From positions 62,001-126,000 of the forward strand of contig CANGMI010000007.1 in the NCBI GenBank assembly GCA_947455195.1: a DNA stretch of 64,000 nucleotides, in the 5' to 3' direction. This document shows, in pieces, positions 8,669 to 17,469 of the stretch (its first letter is position 1; each line of letters opens with the position of its first letter). A program made the position numbers and the translations under genes. The notes below the pieces were generated by a model. It did not search any database, was not told where the DNA came from, and saw only the letters and a program-made list of their open reading frames with translations. The DNA comes from Pseudomonadota bacterium (GTDB lineage: Bacteria; Pseudomonadota; Gammaproteobacteria; Burkholderiales; SG8-39).

Positions 8669-9661
8669 ATGAAACGCATTCCGCTGACCCTTGCCGTTGC
8701 CGACTACGACCGCACCAAGGCGATCTTCCAGGGCCGTGCCCAGATCGAAGGTGTCGATCTCACGCCCCTCGCCATGCAGGCCGAAGAGTGTTTTCACCGC
8801 GCCTTCAAGTTTCACGAGTTCGATATCTGCGAACTGTCGCTCTCCAGCCATACCGCCACGGTTGCCCGCGGTGACAACCACTACATCGGTATTCCGGCTT
8901 TCGTGTCGCGGGTGTTTCGCCATTCGGGCATCTACATCCGTACCGACCGCGGCATCGAGCGGCCGGCCGACCTGCGCGGCAAGACCATTGGTGTGCCCGA
9001 GTACCAGATCACGGCCAACGTCTGGATTCGTGGCATGCTGCAGGACGACTATGGCGTGTCGCCCGAAGACATCCACTGGCGCCGCGGTGGCATCGAAGAG
9101 CCGGGCCGTGACGAGCGTTCGCCCATCAGCCTGCCGCCTTCCATCGACCTGAAGCAGGTACCCGATGACCGCACGCTCTCGGGCATGCTCGAGTCAGGCG
9201 AGATCGACGGCATGATCACGGCGCGCGCGCCCTCGTGTTTCGATCGACGGGTGCCCAACGTCGGTCGGCTCTTCCCCGACTTCAAGAGCACCGAGCAGGA
9301 ATACTTCAAGCGCACCGGCCTCTTCCCGGTGATGCACCTCATCGGCATTCGTCGCACGCTGGTCGAGCAGTATCCGTGGCTGCCCGTGAATGTCTACAAC
9401 GCCTTCCTCGCGGCCAAGAAGGTTGCCATCCAGGAATTGAATGAACTGGCGCAACTCATGGTCAACCTTCCCTGGGTGGTGGCGCATTTCGACGAGACCC
9501 GTGCCGCGATGGGTGACGATTTCTGGCCCTACGGGTTCAACGAGAACCGCGCCATGCTTGAGACCTTCACCCGCTACCACCATGAGCAGGGGCTGTCGGC
9601 GCGCAAGGTCGATCCGGCCGAACTCTTTGCCGCTTCGACCTTCGACCTGGCGAAGATCTGA
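8669..9661 (+). CDS. 4,5-dihydroxyphthalate decarboxylase-like protein (first copy)
   Basis: A 330-residue protein with a binding-protein-like fold, related to 4,5-dihydroxyphthalate decarboxylase (Pht5) and similar to periplasmic binding proteins of the NMT1 type. There is no signal peptide (MKRIPLTLAVADYDRT), which fits a cytoplasmic enzyme better than a transport receptor. Characteristic stretches are FHRAFKFHEFDICE, GVPEYQITANVWIRG, LESGEIDGMI and the C-terminal DFWPYG..N and RYHHEQGLS blocks. Its closest relative in this window is the product at 38751-39743, with long identical blocks. It follows an amidase and precedes a Rieske oxygenase, consistent with decarboxylation of an aromatic acid; the substrate is inferred only. 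Confidence 0.8.
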   Translation: MKRIPLTLAVADYDRTKAIFQGRAQIEGVDLTPLAMQAEECFHRAFKFHEFDICELSLSSHTATVARGDNHYIGIPAFVSRVFRHSGIYIRTDRGIERPADLRGKTIGVPEYQITANVWIRGMLQDDYGVSPEDIHWRRGGIEEPGRDERSPISLPPSIDLKQVPDDRTLSGMLESGEIDGMITARAPSCFDRRVPNVGRLFPDFKSTEQEYFKRTGLFPVMHLIGIRRTLVEQYPWLPVNVYNAFLAAKKVAIQELNELAQLMVNLPWVVAHFDETRAAMGDDFWPYGFNENRAMLETFTRYHHEQGLSARKVDPAELFAASTFDLAKI

Positions 9662-9662
9662 A

Positions 9663-9713
9663 CGCGGTTTAGAATGCATTGACGCAGGCGACGCTGCCGG
9701 TTTTCAAACCGCG
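9663..9713 (+). promoter_or_regulatory. Inverted repeat and -10-like element before the Rieske oxygenase
   Basis: CGCGGTTT (9663-9670) and AAACCGCG (9706-9713) form a perfect 8-bp inverted repeat across 35 nt. TAGAAT at 9670-9675 resembles a -10 box, but I see no good -35 at 16-18 nt. It may be a regulator site or a hairpin between the two genes. Confidence 0.35.
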
Positions 9714-9746
9714 CCGCGTGCGCCGGTCCTGACGAAGGAGAGTGCG

Positions 9747-11045
9747 ATGTTCAGTACGACTGACACGGTCATCCATCCCCTGGGCGCCGCTACCAAGGAG
9801 CGCGAGCCTGCCGAGTATGTCTGGCCTGCCGCCGGGCTCACCGAAGTGCCCGACTGGATCTACACGAGCCAGGTGATCTACGACCGCGAAGTCGAACGCA
9901 TCTTCCACGGTCGAACCTGGAATTACGTGGCACTCGAGGCCGAGATTCCGAAGGCCAACGACTTCGTGCGCTCCTGGATCGGACCGACGCCGGTGGTGGT
10001 GGCGCGCGATGCCGATGGCAGCATCCACGTGTTCGAGAATCGCTGTGCGCATCGCGGCGTCGAGTTCTGCCGCCATTCGCGCGGCAACAACGCCGAATTC
10101 GTGTGCCCCTATCATCAGTGGTCGTACGACATGCGGGGCAATCTGCAGGGCGTGCCGTTTCGCCGGGGCATGAAGGGTGAAGCCGACAGCGGCATGCCGC
10201 GCGACTTCAACCCCGCGCAGCACGGACTGCGCAAGATGAACGTCGCCACGCGCCACGGCGTCGTGTTCGCGAGCTTTGCCGCAGACATGGAGCCGCTCGA
10301 AGCCTATCTGGGCGAGGAGATCACGCATGATTTCGACGTGCTCTTCAAGGGCCGGCAGTTGCGCATCCTCGGCTACTACCGCAACGAACTGCCCGGCAAC
10401 TGGAAGCTCTACCACGAGAATCTGAAGGATCCCTACCACGCGACGCTCCTGCACTCCTTCCTCGTGACCTTCGGGCTCATGGTGGCGGGCAGCAAGAGCG
10501 CCATGATTGCCGATCCCAGTGGTCGTCACGGCACCATGGCCTCGGCCAAGCCGGCCGATGTCACCAAGGTCGTTGATGCCAGCACGGCGAGCCAGATGCG
10601 CGCATACCGCACCGACCTCAAGCTCGAAGACCCGCGCTTCATCGACTTCGTGCCCGAGTTCGAATCGCCCTGGACGGTCACTATGCAGACCATCTGGCCC
10701 AACCTCATCGTGCAGCGCGAGTTGAACACGCTGGGCGTACGCCAGATCGTCCCGAACGGCCCGAACAGCATGATCATGAACTGGACCATGTTCGGCTTTG
10801 ACACCGACACCGAAGAGATGACGCGCCATCGCCTGCGTCAGGGCAACCTGATGGGGCCGGCCGGTTTTCTCGGGCTCGAGGACAACGAGGCTATCAAGTT
10901 CCTGCAGGAGGGGGTGCGTCGTTCACCCACCGACATCGGGATCCTCAAGCTCGGTGGTACGACCGAGGGCACGGCCACGACGCTGGTGACCGAATCGGCG
11001 ATCCGCTCGATGTATCGCCACTATCGTGAAGTGATGGGGTTGTAG
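9747..11045 (+). CDS. Rieske ring-hydroxylating oxygenase, alpha (catalytic) subunit
   Basis: The catalytic subunit of an aromatic-ring-hydroxylating dioxygenase, 432 residues. The Rieske cluster ligands are C100-x-H102 and C120-x2-H123 (CAHRG ... CPYHQW). The mononuclear iron site lies in NWKLYHENLKDPYHATLLH, with the D-x2-H-x4-H spacing. The enzyme adds O2 across an aromatic ring using electrons from a reductase and often a ferredoxin. Neither partner is encoded nearby, so the electron supply must come from elsewhere. The ATG at 9747 has GAAGGAGA 6 nt upstream. The beta subunit follows after 5 bp. Motifs suggest a benzoate/terephthalate-like oxygenase acting on a carboxylated ring, but the substrate cannot be fixed. 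Confidence 0.92.
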   Translation: MFSTTDTVIHPLGAATKEREPAEYVWPAAGLTEVPDWIYTSQVIYDREVERIFHGRTWNYVALEAEIPKANDFVRSWIGPTPVVVARDADGSIHVFENRCAHRGVEFCRHSRGNNAEFVCPYHQWSYDMRGNLQGVPFRRGMKGEADSGMPRDFNPAQHGLRKMNVATRHGVVFASFAADMEPLEAYLGEEITHDFDVLFKGRQLRILGYYRNELPGNWKLYHENLKDPYHATLLHSFLVTFGLMVAGSKSAMIADPSGRHGTMASAKPADVTKVVDASTASQMRAYRTDLKLEDPRFIDFVPEFESPWTVTMQTIWPNLIVQRELNTLGVRQIVPNGPNSMIMNWTMFGFDTDTEEMTRHRLRQGNLMGPAGFLGLEDNEAIKFLQEGVRRSPTDIGILKLGGTTEGTATTLVTESAIRSMYRHYREVMGL

Positions 11046-11050
11046 CGATC

Positions 11051-11563
11051 ATGATCATTCCCGGATACGAACAGACCGCCGTCGACCCGCGCGCTGCCCT
11101 CGAGGCACGCTTCGAGGTCGAGGCCTTCCACGCCCGTTACTGCCACACGCTCGACACGGGTGATCTGGTGAACTGGGTCGACTTCTTCGACGAAGCCTGC
11201 ACCTATGTGGTCACGGGTCGCGAGAATGCCGAGGCCGGCTTGCCGGTCGGGCTCATCTATGCCGAAGGGCGCGGGATGATCCGCGACCGTGCCTACGCGG
11301 TGAAGCACACCCAGATGTATGCCCCGCGCTACATGATGCACATGGTGTCCAACGTGCTCGTGCTGCGTGCCTCGACCGAGGAAATCCGCTCGGTGTCGAA
11401 CTATCTGCTCCTGCAGACGCTCGTCGAGGGACGTACCACCATCCATCAGGCCGGGCGCTACTACGACACCTTCGTGCGTAGTGCCGGGTCCTTGCTGATT
11501 CGCGAGCGACGCTGCGTGTACGACAGCGATCTGATCGCCAACGATCTGGTGTTTCCGGTCTGA
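11051..11563 (+). CDS. Ring-hydroxylating dioxygenase beta (small) subunit
   Basis: A 170-residue structural subunit with the cystatin-like/NTF2-like alpha+beta fold typical of dioxygenase small subunits. It has the expected early block VEAFHARYCHTLDTGDLVNWVDFFDEACTY-type sequence, followed by HMVSNVLVL and a C-terminal RERRCVYDSDLI block. It assembles with the alpha subunit into an alpha3beta3 oxygenase in well-studied members. It begins 5 bp after the alpha-subunit stop. A hairpin (11577-11600) follows its stop, which suggests that the dioxygenase transcript may end here. Confidence 0.9.
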   Translation: MIIPGYEQTAVDPRAALEARFEVEAFHARYCHTLDTGDLVNWVDFFDEACTYVVTGRENAEAGLPVGLIYAEGRGMIRDRAYAVKHTQMYAPRYMMHMVSNVLVLRASTEEIRSVSNYLLLQTLVEGRTTIHQAGRYYDTFVRSAGSLLIRERRCVYDSDLIANDLVFPV

Positions 11564-11576
11564 CGGTGCACGCCTG

Positions 11577-11600
11577 GGCAGCGCGGGCGCCTGCGCTGCC
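11577..11600 (+). terminator. Hairpin after the dioxygenase genes
   Basis: GGCAGCGC and GCGCTGCC form a perfect 8-bp stem with an 8-nt loop, 13 nt after the beta-subunit stop. No T-run follows, so this is a possible terminator or RNA-stabilising element rather than a textbook intrinsic terminator. Confidence 0.4.
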
Positions 11601-11697
11601 GGGTGATTGAAGTCTGCCCGGCGCACGCCGGCACTGATCGACAGTGCGACAGCGGCCATCGGCCGATGCAGCCGGTCAAACACGAGGGGAGGTCTGC

Positions 11698-14073
11698 ATG
11701 TCCGATGAACTGCATGGCAAGCCCGGCGAGGGCATCGGTGCCCGTGTGCCGCGCAAGGAGGATGCGCGCCACATGCAGGGGCGGGGTGCCTTCGTGGCCG
11801 ACATGCAGTTTCCCGGCCAGCGTGAGGTGGCATTCCTGCGCAGTCCGGTGGCTCATGGGCAACTGCGCTCGGTGGTGAAGCCGGTCGGGTTCGAGTCGTC
11901 GGTGTTCGTGCGTGCCGACATGGCGGGCGTTCTGCCGATTGCTGCACCCTCGACGCTGCCCACCTTCAAGCTCGCCGTGCAGCATCCGCTGGCCGAGGGC
12001 AAGGTACGATTTGTCGGCGAACCGGTTGCGATGGCCATTGCCCGCACCCGTGCCGACGCCGAGGACATCGCCGAAACCATCGAACTGCAGATCGACGAAT
12101 TGCCGGTGCACGTCGATGCGCACAAGGCGCGGCTCGATCGCACGAACCTTCTGCACGCGGATTGGGGCGACAACGTCTTTCTCACCCTCAACTACGAAAA
12201 CGGCTTCGATGCGGCCATGAAGGACGCCACCGTGGTGGTGCGACGCGAGGTGTCCCTCGCGCGCCAGGCCATGGTGCCGATGGAGGGCCGCGCGACGCTC
12301 GCCCTCTGGGATGACCGCGCCGGGCAACTGGTGGTCTATACCTCGACCCAGGTGCCGCATGTGATTCGCGTCGGCATCGCGCACTTTCTCGGAATTGATG
12401 AGGGTCTGGTTCGCGTGATCTCGCCCGATGTCGGCGGTGGCTTCGGTTACAAGTGCGTGCTCTGGCCCGAAGACCTGTGCGTGGCGTGGCTGGCCTTGCG
12501 CGATCGGCGCCCCTACCGCTGGATCGAAGACCGACGCGAGCATCTCGTGGCCGGAGCCAATTGTCGCCAGCATGCCTATGCACTCACCGGCTATGCCGAT
12601 CAGCGCGGTCGACTGCTCGCGCTCGATGCCGAAATCACGATCGACGGCGGAGCCTATTCCAACTGGCCCTTCACCATCGGTCTGGAACCCGGACAGGCCA
12701 CTGGCAATCTGCCCGGCCCGTACGACATCCGCGGCTATCGGGTGAAGACGCATTGCGTGGCCACCAACAAGCCGGGCTTTCTGCCCTACCGTGGCGTGGC
12801 GCGCACCGGTGTGTGCTTTGCCATGGAACAACTCATGGATGCCATCGCGCGGGCGGTCGATCGCGACCCGTTCGACGTGCGGATGGAAAACCTCGTGACC
12901 GCGGCGGCGATGCCCTACAACAGCATCGCGCGCAAGCACTACGACAGCGGCGACTATCCGCGGGCACTCACGATGGCGCGCGACAAGATCGGCATCGAGG
13001 CCTGGCGCGAGCGCCAGCGGCGCGGCGAGCCCGATGGGCGGCGCATCGGCATCGGCTTTGCGAGTTATTGCGAGCAGTCGGCGCATGGCACCAGCGTGTT
13101 TGCTTCCTGGGGGCTGCCGCTCGTGCCGGGTTACGACTCGGCCACCGTGCGCACCACGCCCGATGGCGGGCTTGAAGTTCGCGTGGGCGTTCACTCGCAC
13201 GGTCAGGGCATGGAGACGACCCTTGCACAGGTCGCCCACGAGGTCACCGGCGTGCCTGTGGCGCGCATCCACGTCGTGCATGGCGACACGGGTCTCACCC
13301 CGTTTTCCACCGGCACCTATGCTTCGCGCAGCATCGTGATGGCAGGTGGTGCGGTGGCGCGCGCCTGCGAGTCGCTGATCCCGCGGTATCGGCACATCGG
13401 TGCGCACATGCTGGGCTGTACAACGGACGAGACCCGATTCGAGGGTGGTGAGGTACGTGGACCCTCGGGGAGCGTGAGCCTGCGCGAGATTGCCGCGGCG
13501 TGGTATCTGCGACCCGAACGCCTGCCGGCCGATGTCGATCGCAATGGTCTCGAGGCCACCCTCGGGTACAAGCCCGATGTCGATACCGGGGCGTTCAGCT
13601 ACGCATCGCACGCCGTGGTGGTGGCGGTGGACATGGAATCGGGGGGCGTCGAGGTGCTCGACTACGTCATCGTCGAGGACTGTGGCACGCTCGTGAATCC
13701 GATGGTGGTCGAGGGCCAGACACTGGGGGGCGTGGTTCAGGGCATCGGTACCGCGCTCTACGAGGAGTCGCCCTACGACGAGAACGGGCAGCCGCTTGCC
13801 TCGACACTGGCCGATTACACGTTGCCCGGTGCCACCGAGGTACCTCCCATTCGCATCTACCACCTCGAGACGCCGTCGCCCTACACGAAGTTCGGCATCA
13901 AGGGCATGGGCGAGGGTGGCGCGATTGCACCGCCCGCGGTCATCTTCAACGCGGTGAATGATGCCCTGGCTGATCTTGGCGTCGAGGTGAACGAGACGCC
14001 GCTCGATCCGCGCCGTCTGCTCGAGGCCATCGAGCGAGCCCGTGTGGCCGCGCCTGCGCGCAAGGTGGCCTGA
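11698..14073 (+). CDS. Molybdenum hydroxylase large subunit (xanthine dehydrogenase/CoxL family)
   Basis: The Mo-molybdopterin-binding subunit of a three-subunit hydroxylase, 791 residues, the usual length for CoxL/QorL-type proteins. These enzymes insert a water-derived oxygen into N-heteroaromatics, aldehydes or CO. Visible landmarks are the N-terminal GARVPRKEDARHMQGRGAF, the cofactor region GGGFGYK, the RGVARTG segment and the C-terminal GMGEGGAIAPPAV containing the catalytic Glu. I do not see the CoxL loop with the active-site Cys used by true CO dehydrogenase, so another substrate is likelier. The ATG at 11698 follows GGGGAGG. The medium and small subunits follow at once. Confidence 0.92.
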   Translation: MSDELHGKPGEGIGARVPRKEDARHMQGRGAFVADMQFPGQREVAFLRSPVAHGQLRSVVKPVGFESSVFVRADMAGVLPIAAPSTLPTFKLAVQHPLAEGKVRFVGEPVAMAIARTRADAEDIAETIELQIDELPVHVDAHKARLDRTNLLHADWGDNVFLTLNYENGFDAAMKDATVVVRREVSLARQAMVPMEGRATLALWDDRAGQLVVYTSTQVPHVIRVGIAHFLGIDEGLVRVISPDVGGGFGYKCVLWPEDLCVAWLALRDRRPYRWIEDRREHLVAGANCRQHAYALTGYADQRGRLLALDAEITIDGGAYSNWPFTIGLEPGQATGNLPGPYDIRGYRVKTHCVATNKPGFLPYRGVARTGVCFAMEQLMDAIARAVDRDPFDVRMENLVTAAAMPYNSIARKHYDSGDYPRALTMARDKIGIEAWRERQRRGEPDGRRIGIGFASYCEQSAHGTSVFASWGLPLVPGYDSATVRTTPDGGLEVRVGVHSHGQGMETTLAQVAHEVTGVPVARIHVVHGDTGLTPFSTGTYASRSIVMAGGAVARACESLIPRYRHIGAHMLGCTTDETRFEGGEVRGPSGSVSLREIAAAWYLRPERLPADVDRNGLEATLGYKPDVDTGAFSYASHAVVVAVDMESGGVEVLDYVIVEDCGTLVNPMVVEGQTLGGVVQGIGTALYEESPYDENGQPLASTLADYTLPGATEVPPIRIYHLETPSPYTKFGIKGMGEGGAIAPPAVIFNAVNDALADLGVEVNETPLDPRRLLEAIERARVAAPARKVA

Positions 14074-14075
14074 CC

Positions 14076-14939
14076 ATGAAGGCAGCCCGCTTTGCCTATG
14101 AACGTCCGGCCGATCTTTCATCGGCGGTACGCGCGCTCGGCGAGTACGCGGCCGCCTCGGGCGATGCCAAGCCGATGGCCGGTGGTCAGTCGTTGGGTCC
14201 GATGCTCAATCTGCGACTGGCACGGCCGGGTCGTGTGATCGACCTGTCGCGCATCGCGGCGCTGCGGTGCATCGAATCGGCAGCCACGTCGGCATCCGTC
14301 GTGCCAGACGGGCGCTGGCGTATCGGTGCGGCCGTCACCCATGCCGAGATCGAAGACAGCCCGGCGCCGCTCGATGGTCGCGGTTTCCTGCGCCATGTCG
14401 CTTCGGGCATTGCCTACCGTGCGGTGCGCAACCGCGGCACCATCGGTGGCAGCCTCGCGCATGCCGACCCTGCGGCCGACTGGCCCCTTGCGCTCAACGC
14501 GCTCGGCGCGCAGGTGTGCATCCTCGGGCCAGGAGGCCGGCGTGACGTGAGTGCTGCCGACTTCATGCGCGCCGGTTTCAGCACCGTTCTGGCCGACGAT
14601 GAAATCATCGAAGCGATTGACGGGCCGGTGCTGTCGGCCGAGGCGCGCTGGGGTTACTGGAAAATCTGCCGCAAGACTGGCGAGTTTCCCGAGGCGAGCG
14701 CGGCGGCCGTGTTCGACCCGGTGAGGGGACATGCACGCATCGTGGCAGGCGCCCTGGGCACTGCACCGGTTGCGCTCGAGGGGTTGGCCGAGGCGGTGGC
14801 CCGGCTGGGCAGCGTCGCGCTCACCACGCACGCTGTCGATCAGGCCCTCGTGGATGCGGTCTCGGGGCTCGATGCGGTCGAGCGCAAGCTCCATGTCACC
14901 GCGCTCCTGCGCGCAACCCGACAGGTGTTCGAGTCATGA
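14076..14939 (+). CDS. Molybdenum hydroxylase FAD-binding medium subunit (CoxM-like)
   Basis: This subunit carries electrons from the iron-sulfur subunit to the external acceptor through FAD. It is 287 residues, with the FAD-binding motifs AGGQSLGPMLNLRLA near residues 35-49 and RNRGTIGGSLAHADPAAD near residues 110-127, both classical for the CoxM/CutM family. It begins 2 bp after the large-subunit stop and its stop overlaps the next start (ATGA at 14936), so all three subunits are coupled in translation. Length and motif spacing are normal. Confidence 0.93.
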   Translation: MKAARFAYERPADLSSAVRALGEYAAASGDAKPMAGGQSLGPMLNLRLARPGRVIDLSRIAALRCIESAATSASVVPDGRWRIGAAVTHAEIEDSPAPLDGRGFLRHVASGIAYRAVRNRGTIGGSLAHADPAADWPLALNALGAQVCILGPGGRRDVSAADFMRAGFSTVLADDEIIEAIDGPVLSAEARWGYWKICRKTGEFPEASAAAVFDPVRGHARIVAGALGTAPVALEGLAEAVARLGSVALTTHAVDQALVDAVSGLDAVERKLHVTALLRATRQVFES

Positions 14940-16267
14940 ACCCCATCACGCTCACCATCAATGGCGAGACGCATGAGGCACTCGCCGAACCGCGCCAGCA
15001 TCTGGGCGATTTTCTGCGCGAAACGATCCGGCTCACTGGCACGCACCTCGGTTGCGAGCATGGCGTCTGTGGTGCCTGCACCGTGCTCATCGACGACCGG
15101 CCGGCGCGCGCCTGCATCGCCTTTGCCGTTGCCTGTGAGGGCAGCACGGTGCGCACGATCGAGGGCTTCGAGACCGATTCGGTGATGCGCGATCTGCGCG
15201 CGGCGTTTACCCGCCATCATGCCTTGCAGTGCGGCTTTTGCACCCCAGGCATGCTCATCGCGGCGCGTGATCTGGTGCTGCGCGTGCCCGAGGCCGACGA
15301 GCGTCGGGTTCGGGTCGAGATGTCGGGCAACCTGTGCCGCTGCACCGGCTTTGCCGGCATCGTTCGGGCGATCCTCGAGGTGCTCGAGACCCGGCGCAGT
15401 GCCAATGCGAGCCGGCTCGACAGTGTCGAACCGCAACGGCAGTCGATCCCGATGCGACCCTTCGTGCCGGGTGATGCGTCAGCGCCGACCGCTGCTGCGA
15501 GCACTGTCGGGTCGGGGGCCGCCGTGGCCGCGCCTGTTGCAGCGACGACCGCTGTCGCTGATTCCGATGTTGCCGCGCCACGGGTCGCCCTTCCGTCCGT
15601 GCCTGCCGCGGGCAGCCATCGCATCGAAGCGGCCTTCGTCATGCGGGGCGCACCTGCCGATGTCTGGCTTGCCTTCGCCGAGGTGCAGGCAGTGGCTGCC
15701 TGTCTGCCGGGTGCCGAGGCGGTCGAGGTCGACGGCGATCGGGTTCGCGCCCGCATCGTCGTGCGTTTCGGACCGATGAAGGCGGCCTTTGCCGGTGCTG
15801 CAACGCATGAGCGCGATGACGCGCAGCGCACCGGGCGCCTGCGCGGTGCGGGTCAGGACAGTCTGAGCCAGTCACGTGCACGCGCCGACATCGTCTATCG
15901 GCTCGAACCGGCGGTGGGTGGAAGTCTGGCGGGGACGGCAGCCGAATCGACTCGAGTGCTCATCACCATGGATTACAGCTTGCAGGGGCCGTTGGCACAG
16001 TTTTCGCGTGCCTCACTCGTACGCGACTTTGCAGAGCGTCTGGTCGCCGATTTTGGTGCGACACTCGATGCTCGCCTCAGCCGTGCTGGCGTTTCGCACC
16101 CAGAGGGTGCAGGTGTCGATAGCATGGCCGGGGGCGCGGGTGCGTCGCCGGTGAGCCCGAATGGACCGGGCAGCGGTGCGGCGGCGCTGAACGGATGGAG
16201 TTTCCTGTGGCGAGTGCTGCGAGACCGCGTACTTGCCGTGTTTGGCGTGGGCCGCGGGCGCGGGTAA
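14936..16267 (+). CDS. Fused 2Fe-2S small subunit (CoxS-like) and CoxG-like SRPBCC domain
   Basis: A 443-residue fusion. Residues 1-160 are a complete molybdenum-hydroxylase iron-sulfur subunit: the plant-type cluster in [13 protein letters not shown] and the second cluster in CGFCTPGM and CRCTGF. After a linker rich in Ala, Val and Thr (about residues 165-220) comes a CoxG/SRPBCC domain with [19 protein letters not shown] and [11 protein letters not shown]. Such domains are separate proteins in cox operons, where CoxG is reported to recruit CO dehydrogenase to the membrane. The C-terminus ends in a short hydrophobic and basic stretch ([19 protein letters not shown]), a possible membrane-contact helix. 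The fusion may tether the enzyme to the membrane; that role is inferred. Confidence 0.9.
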   Translation: MNPITLTINGETHEALAEPRQHLGDFLRETIRLTGTHLGCEHGVCGACTVLIDDRPARACIAFAVACEGSTVRTIEGFETDSVMRDLRAAFTRHHALQCGFCTPGMLIAARDLVLRVPEADERRVRVEMSGNLCRCTGFAGIVRAILEVLETRRSANASRLDSVEPQRQSIPMRPFVPGDASAPTAAASTVGSGAAVAAPVAATTAVADSDVAAPRVALPSVPAAGSHRIEAAFVMRGAPADVWLAFAEVQAVAACLPGAEAVEVDGDRVRARIVVRFGPMKAAFAGAATHERDDAQRTGRLRGAGQDSLSQSRARADIVYRLEPAVGGSLAGTAAESTRVLITMDYSLQGPLAQFSRASLVRDFAERLVADFGATLDARLSRAGVSHPEGAGVDSMAGGAGASPVSPNGPGSGAAALNGWSFLWRVLRDRVLAVFGVGRGRG

Positions 16268-16296
16268 CGGCCACGGCACCGACTGTTTTGATCAAC

Positions 16297-16321
16297 CTTG
16301 CCGCCGGTTGTGGTCGGCAAG
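16297..16321 (+). promoter_or_regulatory. Hairpin in leader of the ABC transporter operon
   Basis: CTTGCCG and CGGCAAG form a perfect 7-bp stem with an 11-nt loop, 20 nt before the binding-protein start. It could attenuate read-through from the Mo-hydroxylase genes or stabilise the downstream mRNA. Confidence 0.35.
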
Positions 16322-16340
16322 ACTTACGGAGAGCATTGAC

Positions 16341-17390
16341 ATGACCGGCAATCGACGGCCCTTTCTGCATCGCACGCTGCGCGCTGCTGTTGCTGCGACC
16401 CTCACGGCCAGCTTCGGACTGGCCAGCCAGGGCGCATTGGCCCAACCGCTCGAGAAACTCACGGTACGCCTCGATTGGGTCACCTGGGGCGCGCACGCCG
16501 CACTGCATCTGGCCAACCAGCGGGGCTGGTTCAAGGAGCAGGGGCTCGAGCTGGTGGTCGAAGACGGCAACGGCTCCGTGACGACGGTGCAACTGGTGGG
16601 TACCGGCAAGTTCGATGTCGGACATGCGAGCCTCGCGCCGATGATCATCGCGCGCAACAAGGGTCTGCCGATCAAGGCCATTGCCAATTTCGCGCGCAAG
16701 AACGACATCGGCCTGATGGTGCCCAAGGGCGGCAGCATCAAGTCGCCGAAGGATCTGGCCGGCAAGAAGCTCATCTTCACCGCTGGTTCGCTCGAAGCCC
16801 CGTTCCTCGACACCTTCCTCGCCGCTGGCGGCTTGAAGCGTGATCAGGTGGAACTGCTGGCGGTCGATGCCGCCTCGAAGATCCCGAGCTACATCGCGGG
16901 GCGTGGCGACGGTGTCTTCTCGTCGGTGCCCAACGTGCTGCCCGTGGTCGAGGGGCCGCGCCTGTCCGAGGCGATTCTCTTTGCCGATGTCGGCCTGCAG
17001 TTCCCGAGCTTTGGTCTCATCGCGAGCGAGGACTCGATCAAGGCGAAGCCTGTTGCCCTGCGCAAGTTCGCCAGCGTCATGGCGGGCACCTGGATCTACA
17101 TCCAGAAGGACAAGGCGCATGTGGACGAGGCTGTGGCCGCCATCATCGCGCAGCGTGCCCAGAGCAAGCTCGACCCCAAGTCGATGAAAGGCATGGTCGA
17201 GGAGTTCATGACTTTCTTCAATACGCCTCTGAGCGGCGGCCAGTTGCCCGGCGTCATGGTGCCGGTCGAGTGGACCAACGGCCTCAAGGTCATGGAAACC
17301 GCCAAGCTCATCACTGCAGCCAATGCGGCCGAGTACTACACCAACGACATGCTCGATCTCGATCTGATGAAGAAGATCGGCGCCCGATGA
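16341..17390 (+). CDS. ABC transporter substrate-binding protein (NMT1/SsuA type)
   Basis: The periplasmic receptor of an ABC importer, 349 residues. It has a signal peptide with basic start RRPFLHRTLRAA, a hydrophobic core and likely cleavage at ALAQP. The mature protein begins with the NMT1/THI5-like pattern LTVRLDWVTWGAHAALHLA, then WFKEQGLELVVEDGNG and the QLVGTGKFDVGHA block. Related receptors bind aliphatic sulfonates, taurine, thiamine precursors or aromatic carboxylates. It is followed by its ATPase and permease genes. Position within the catabolic region suggests that it imports the pathway substrate. ATG 16341 has ACGGAGAG upstream. Confidence 0.9.
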   Translation: MTGNRRPFLHRTLRAAVAATLTASFGLASQGALAQPLEKLTVRLDWVTWGAHAALHLANQRGWFKEQGLELVVEDGNGSVTTVQLVGTGKFDVGHASLAPMIIARNKGLPIKAIANFARKNDIGLMVPKGGSIKSPKDLAGKKLIFTAGSLEAPFLDTFLAAGGLKRDQVELLAVDAASKIPSYIAGRGDGVFSSVPNVLPVVEGPRLSEAILFADVGLQFPSFGLIASEDSIKAKPVALRKFASVMAGTWIYIQKDKAHVDEAVAAIIAQRAQSKLDPKSMKGMVEEFMTFFNTPLSGGQLPGVMVPVEWTNGLKVMETAKLITAANAAEYYTNDMLDLDLMKKIGAR

Positions 17391-17469
17391 GTTCGATGCA
17401 TCGGGCCGTGCCTGGCGTTGCAGGGCTGTCGGGTTCCGGATGCCTGTCTGACCCTGGACGCGTGTCAGC

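Noticed and set aside
11461-14121. An 886-residue open frame on the minus strand
   Set aside because: It mirrors the molybdenum hydroxylase large subunit. High-GC codon use leaves the complementary frame open; its protein is rich in His and Arg and shows no known motif.
11698-16267. CO dehydrogenase (coxMSL) identity for the molybdenum hydroxylase
   Set aside because: Only the subunit layout and CoxG-like domain resemble cox genes. The large subunit lacks a visible active-site Cys loop of CoxL and the gene order (large, medium, small) differs from coxMSL.
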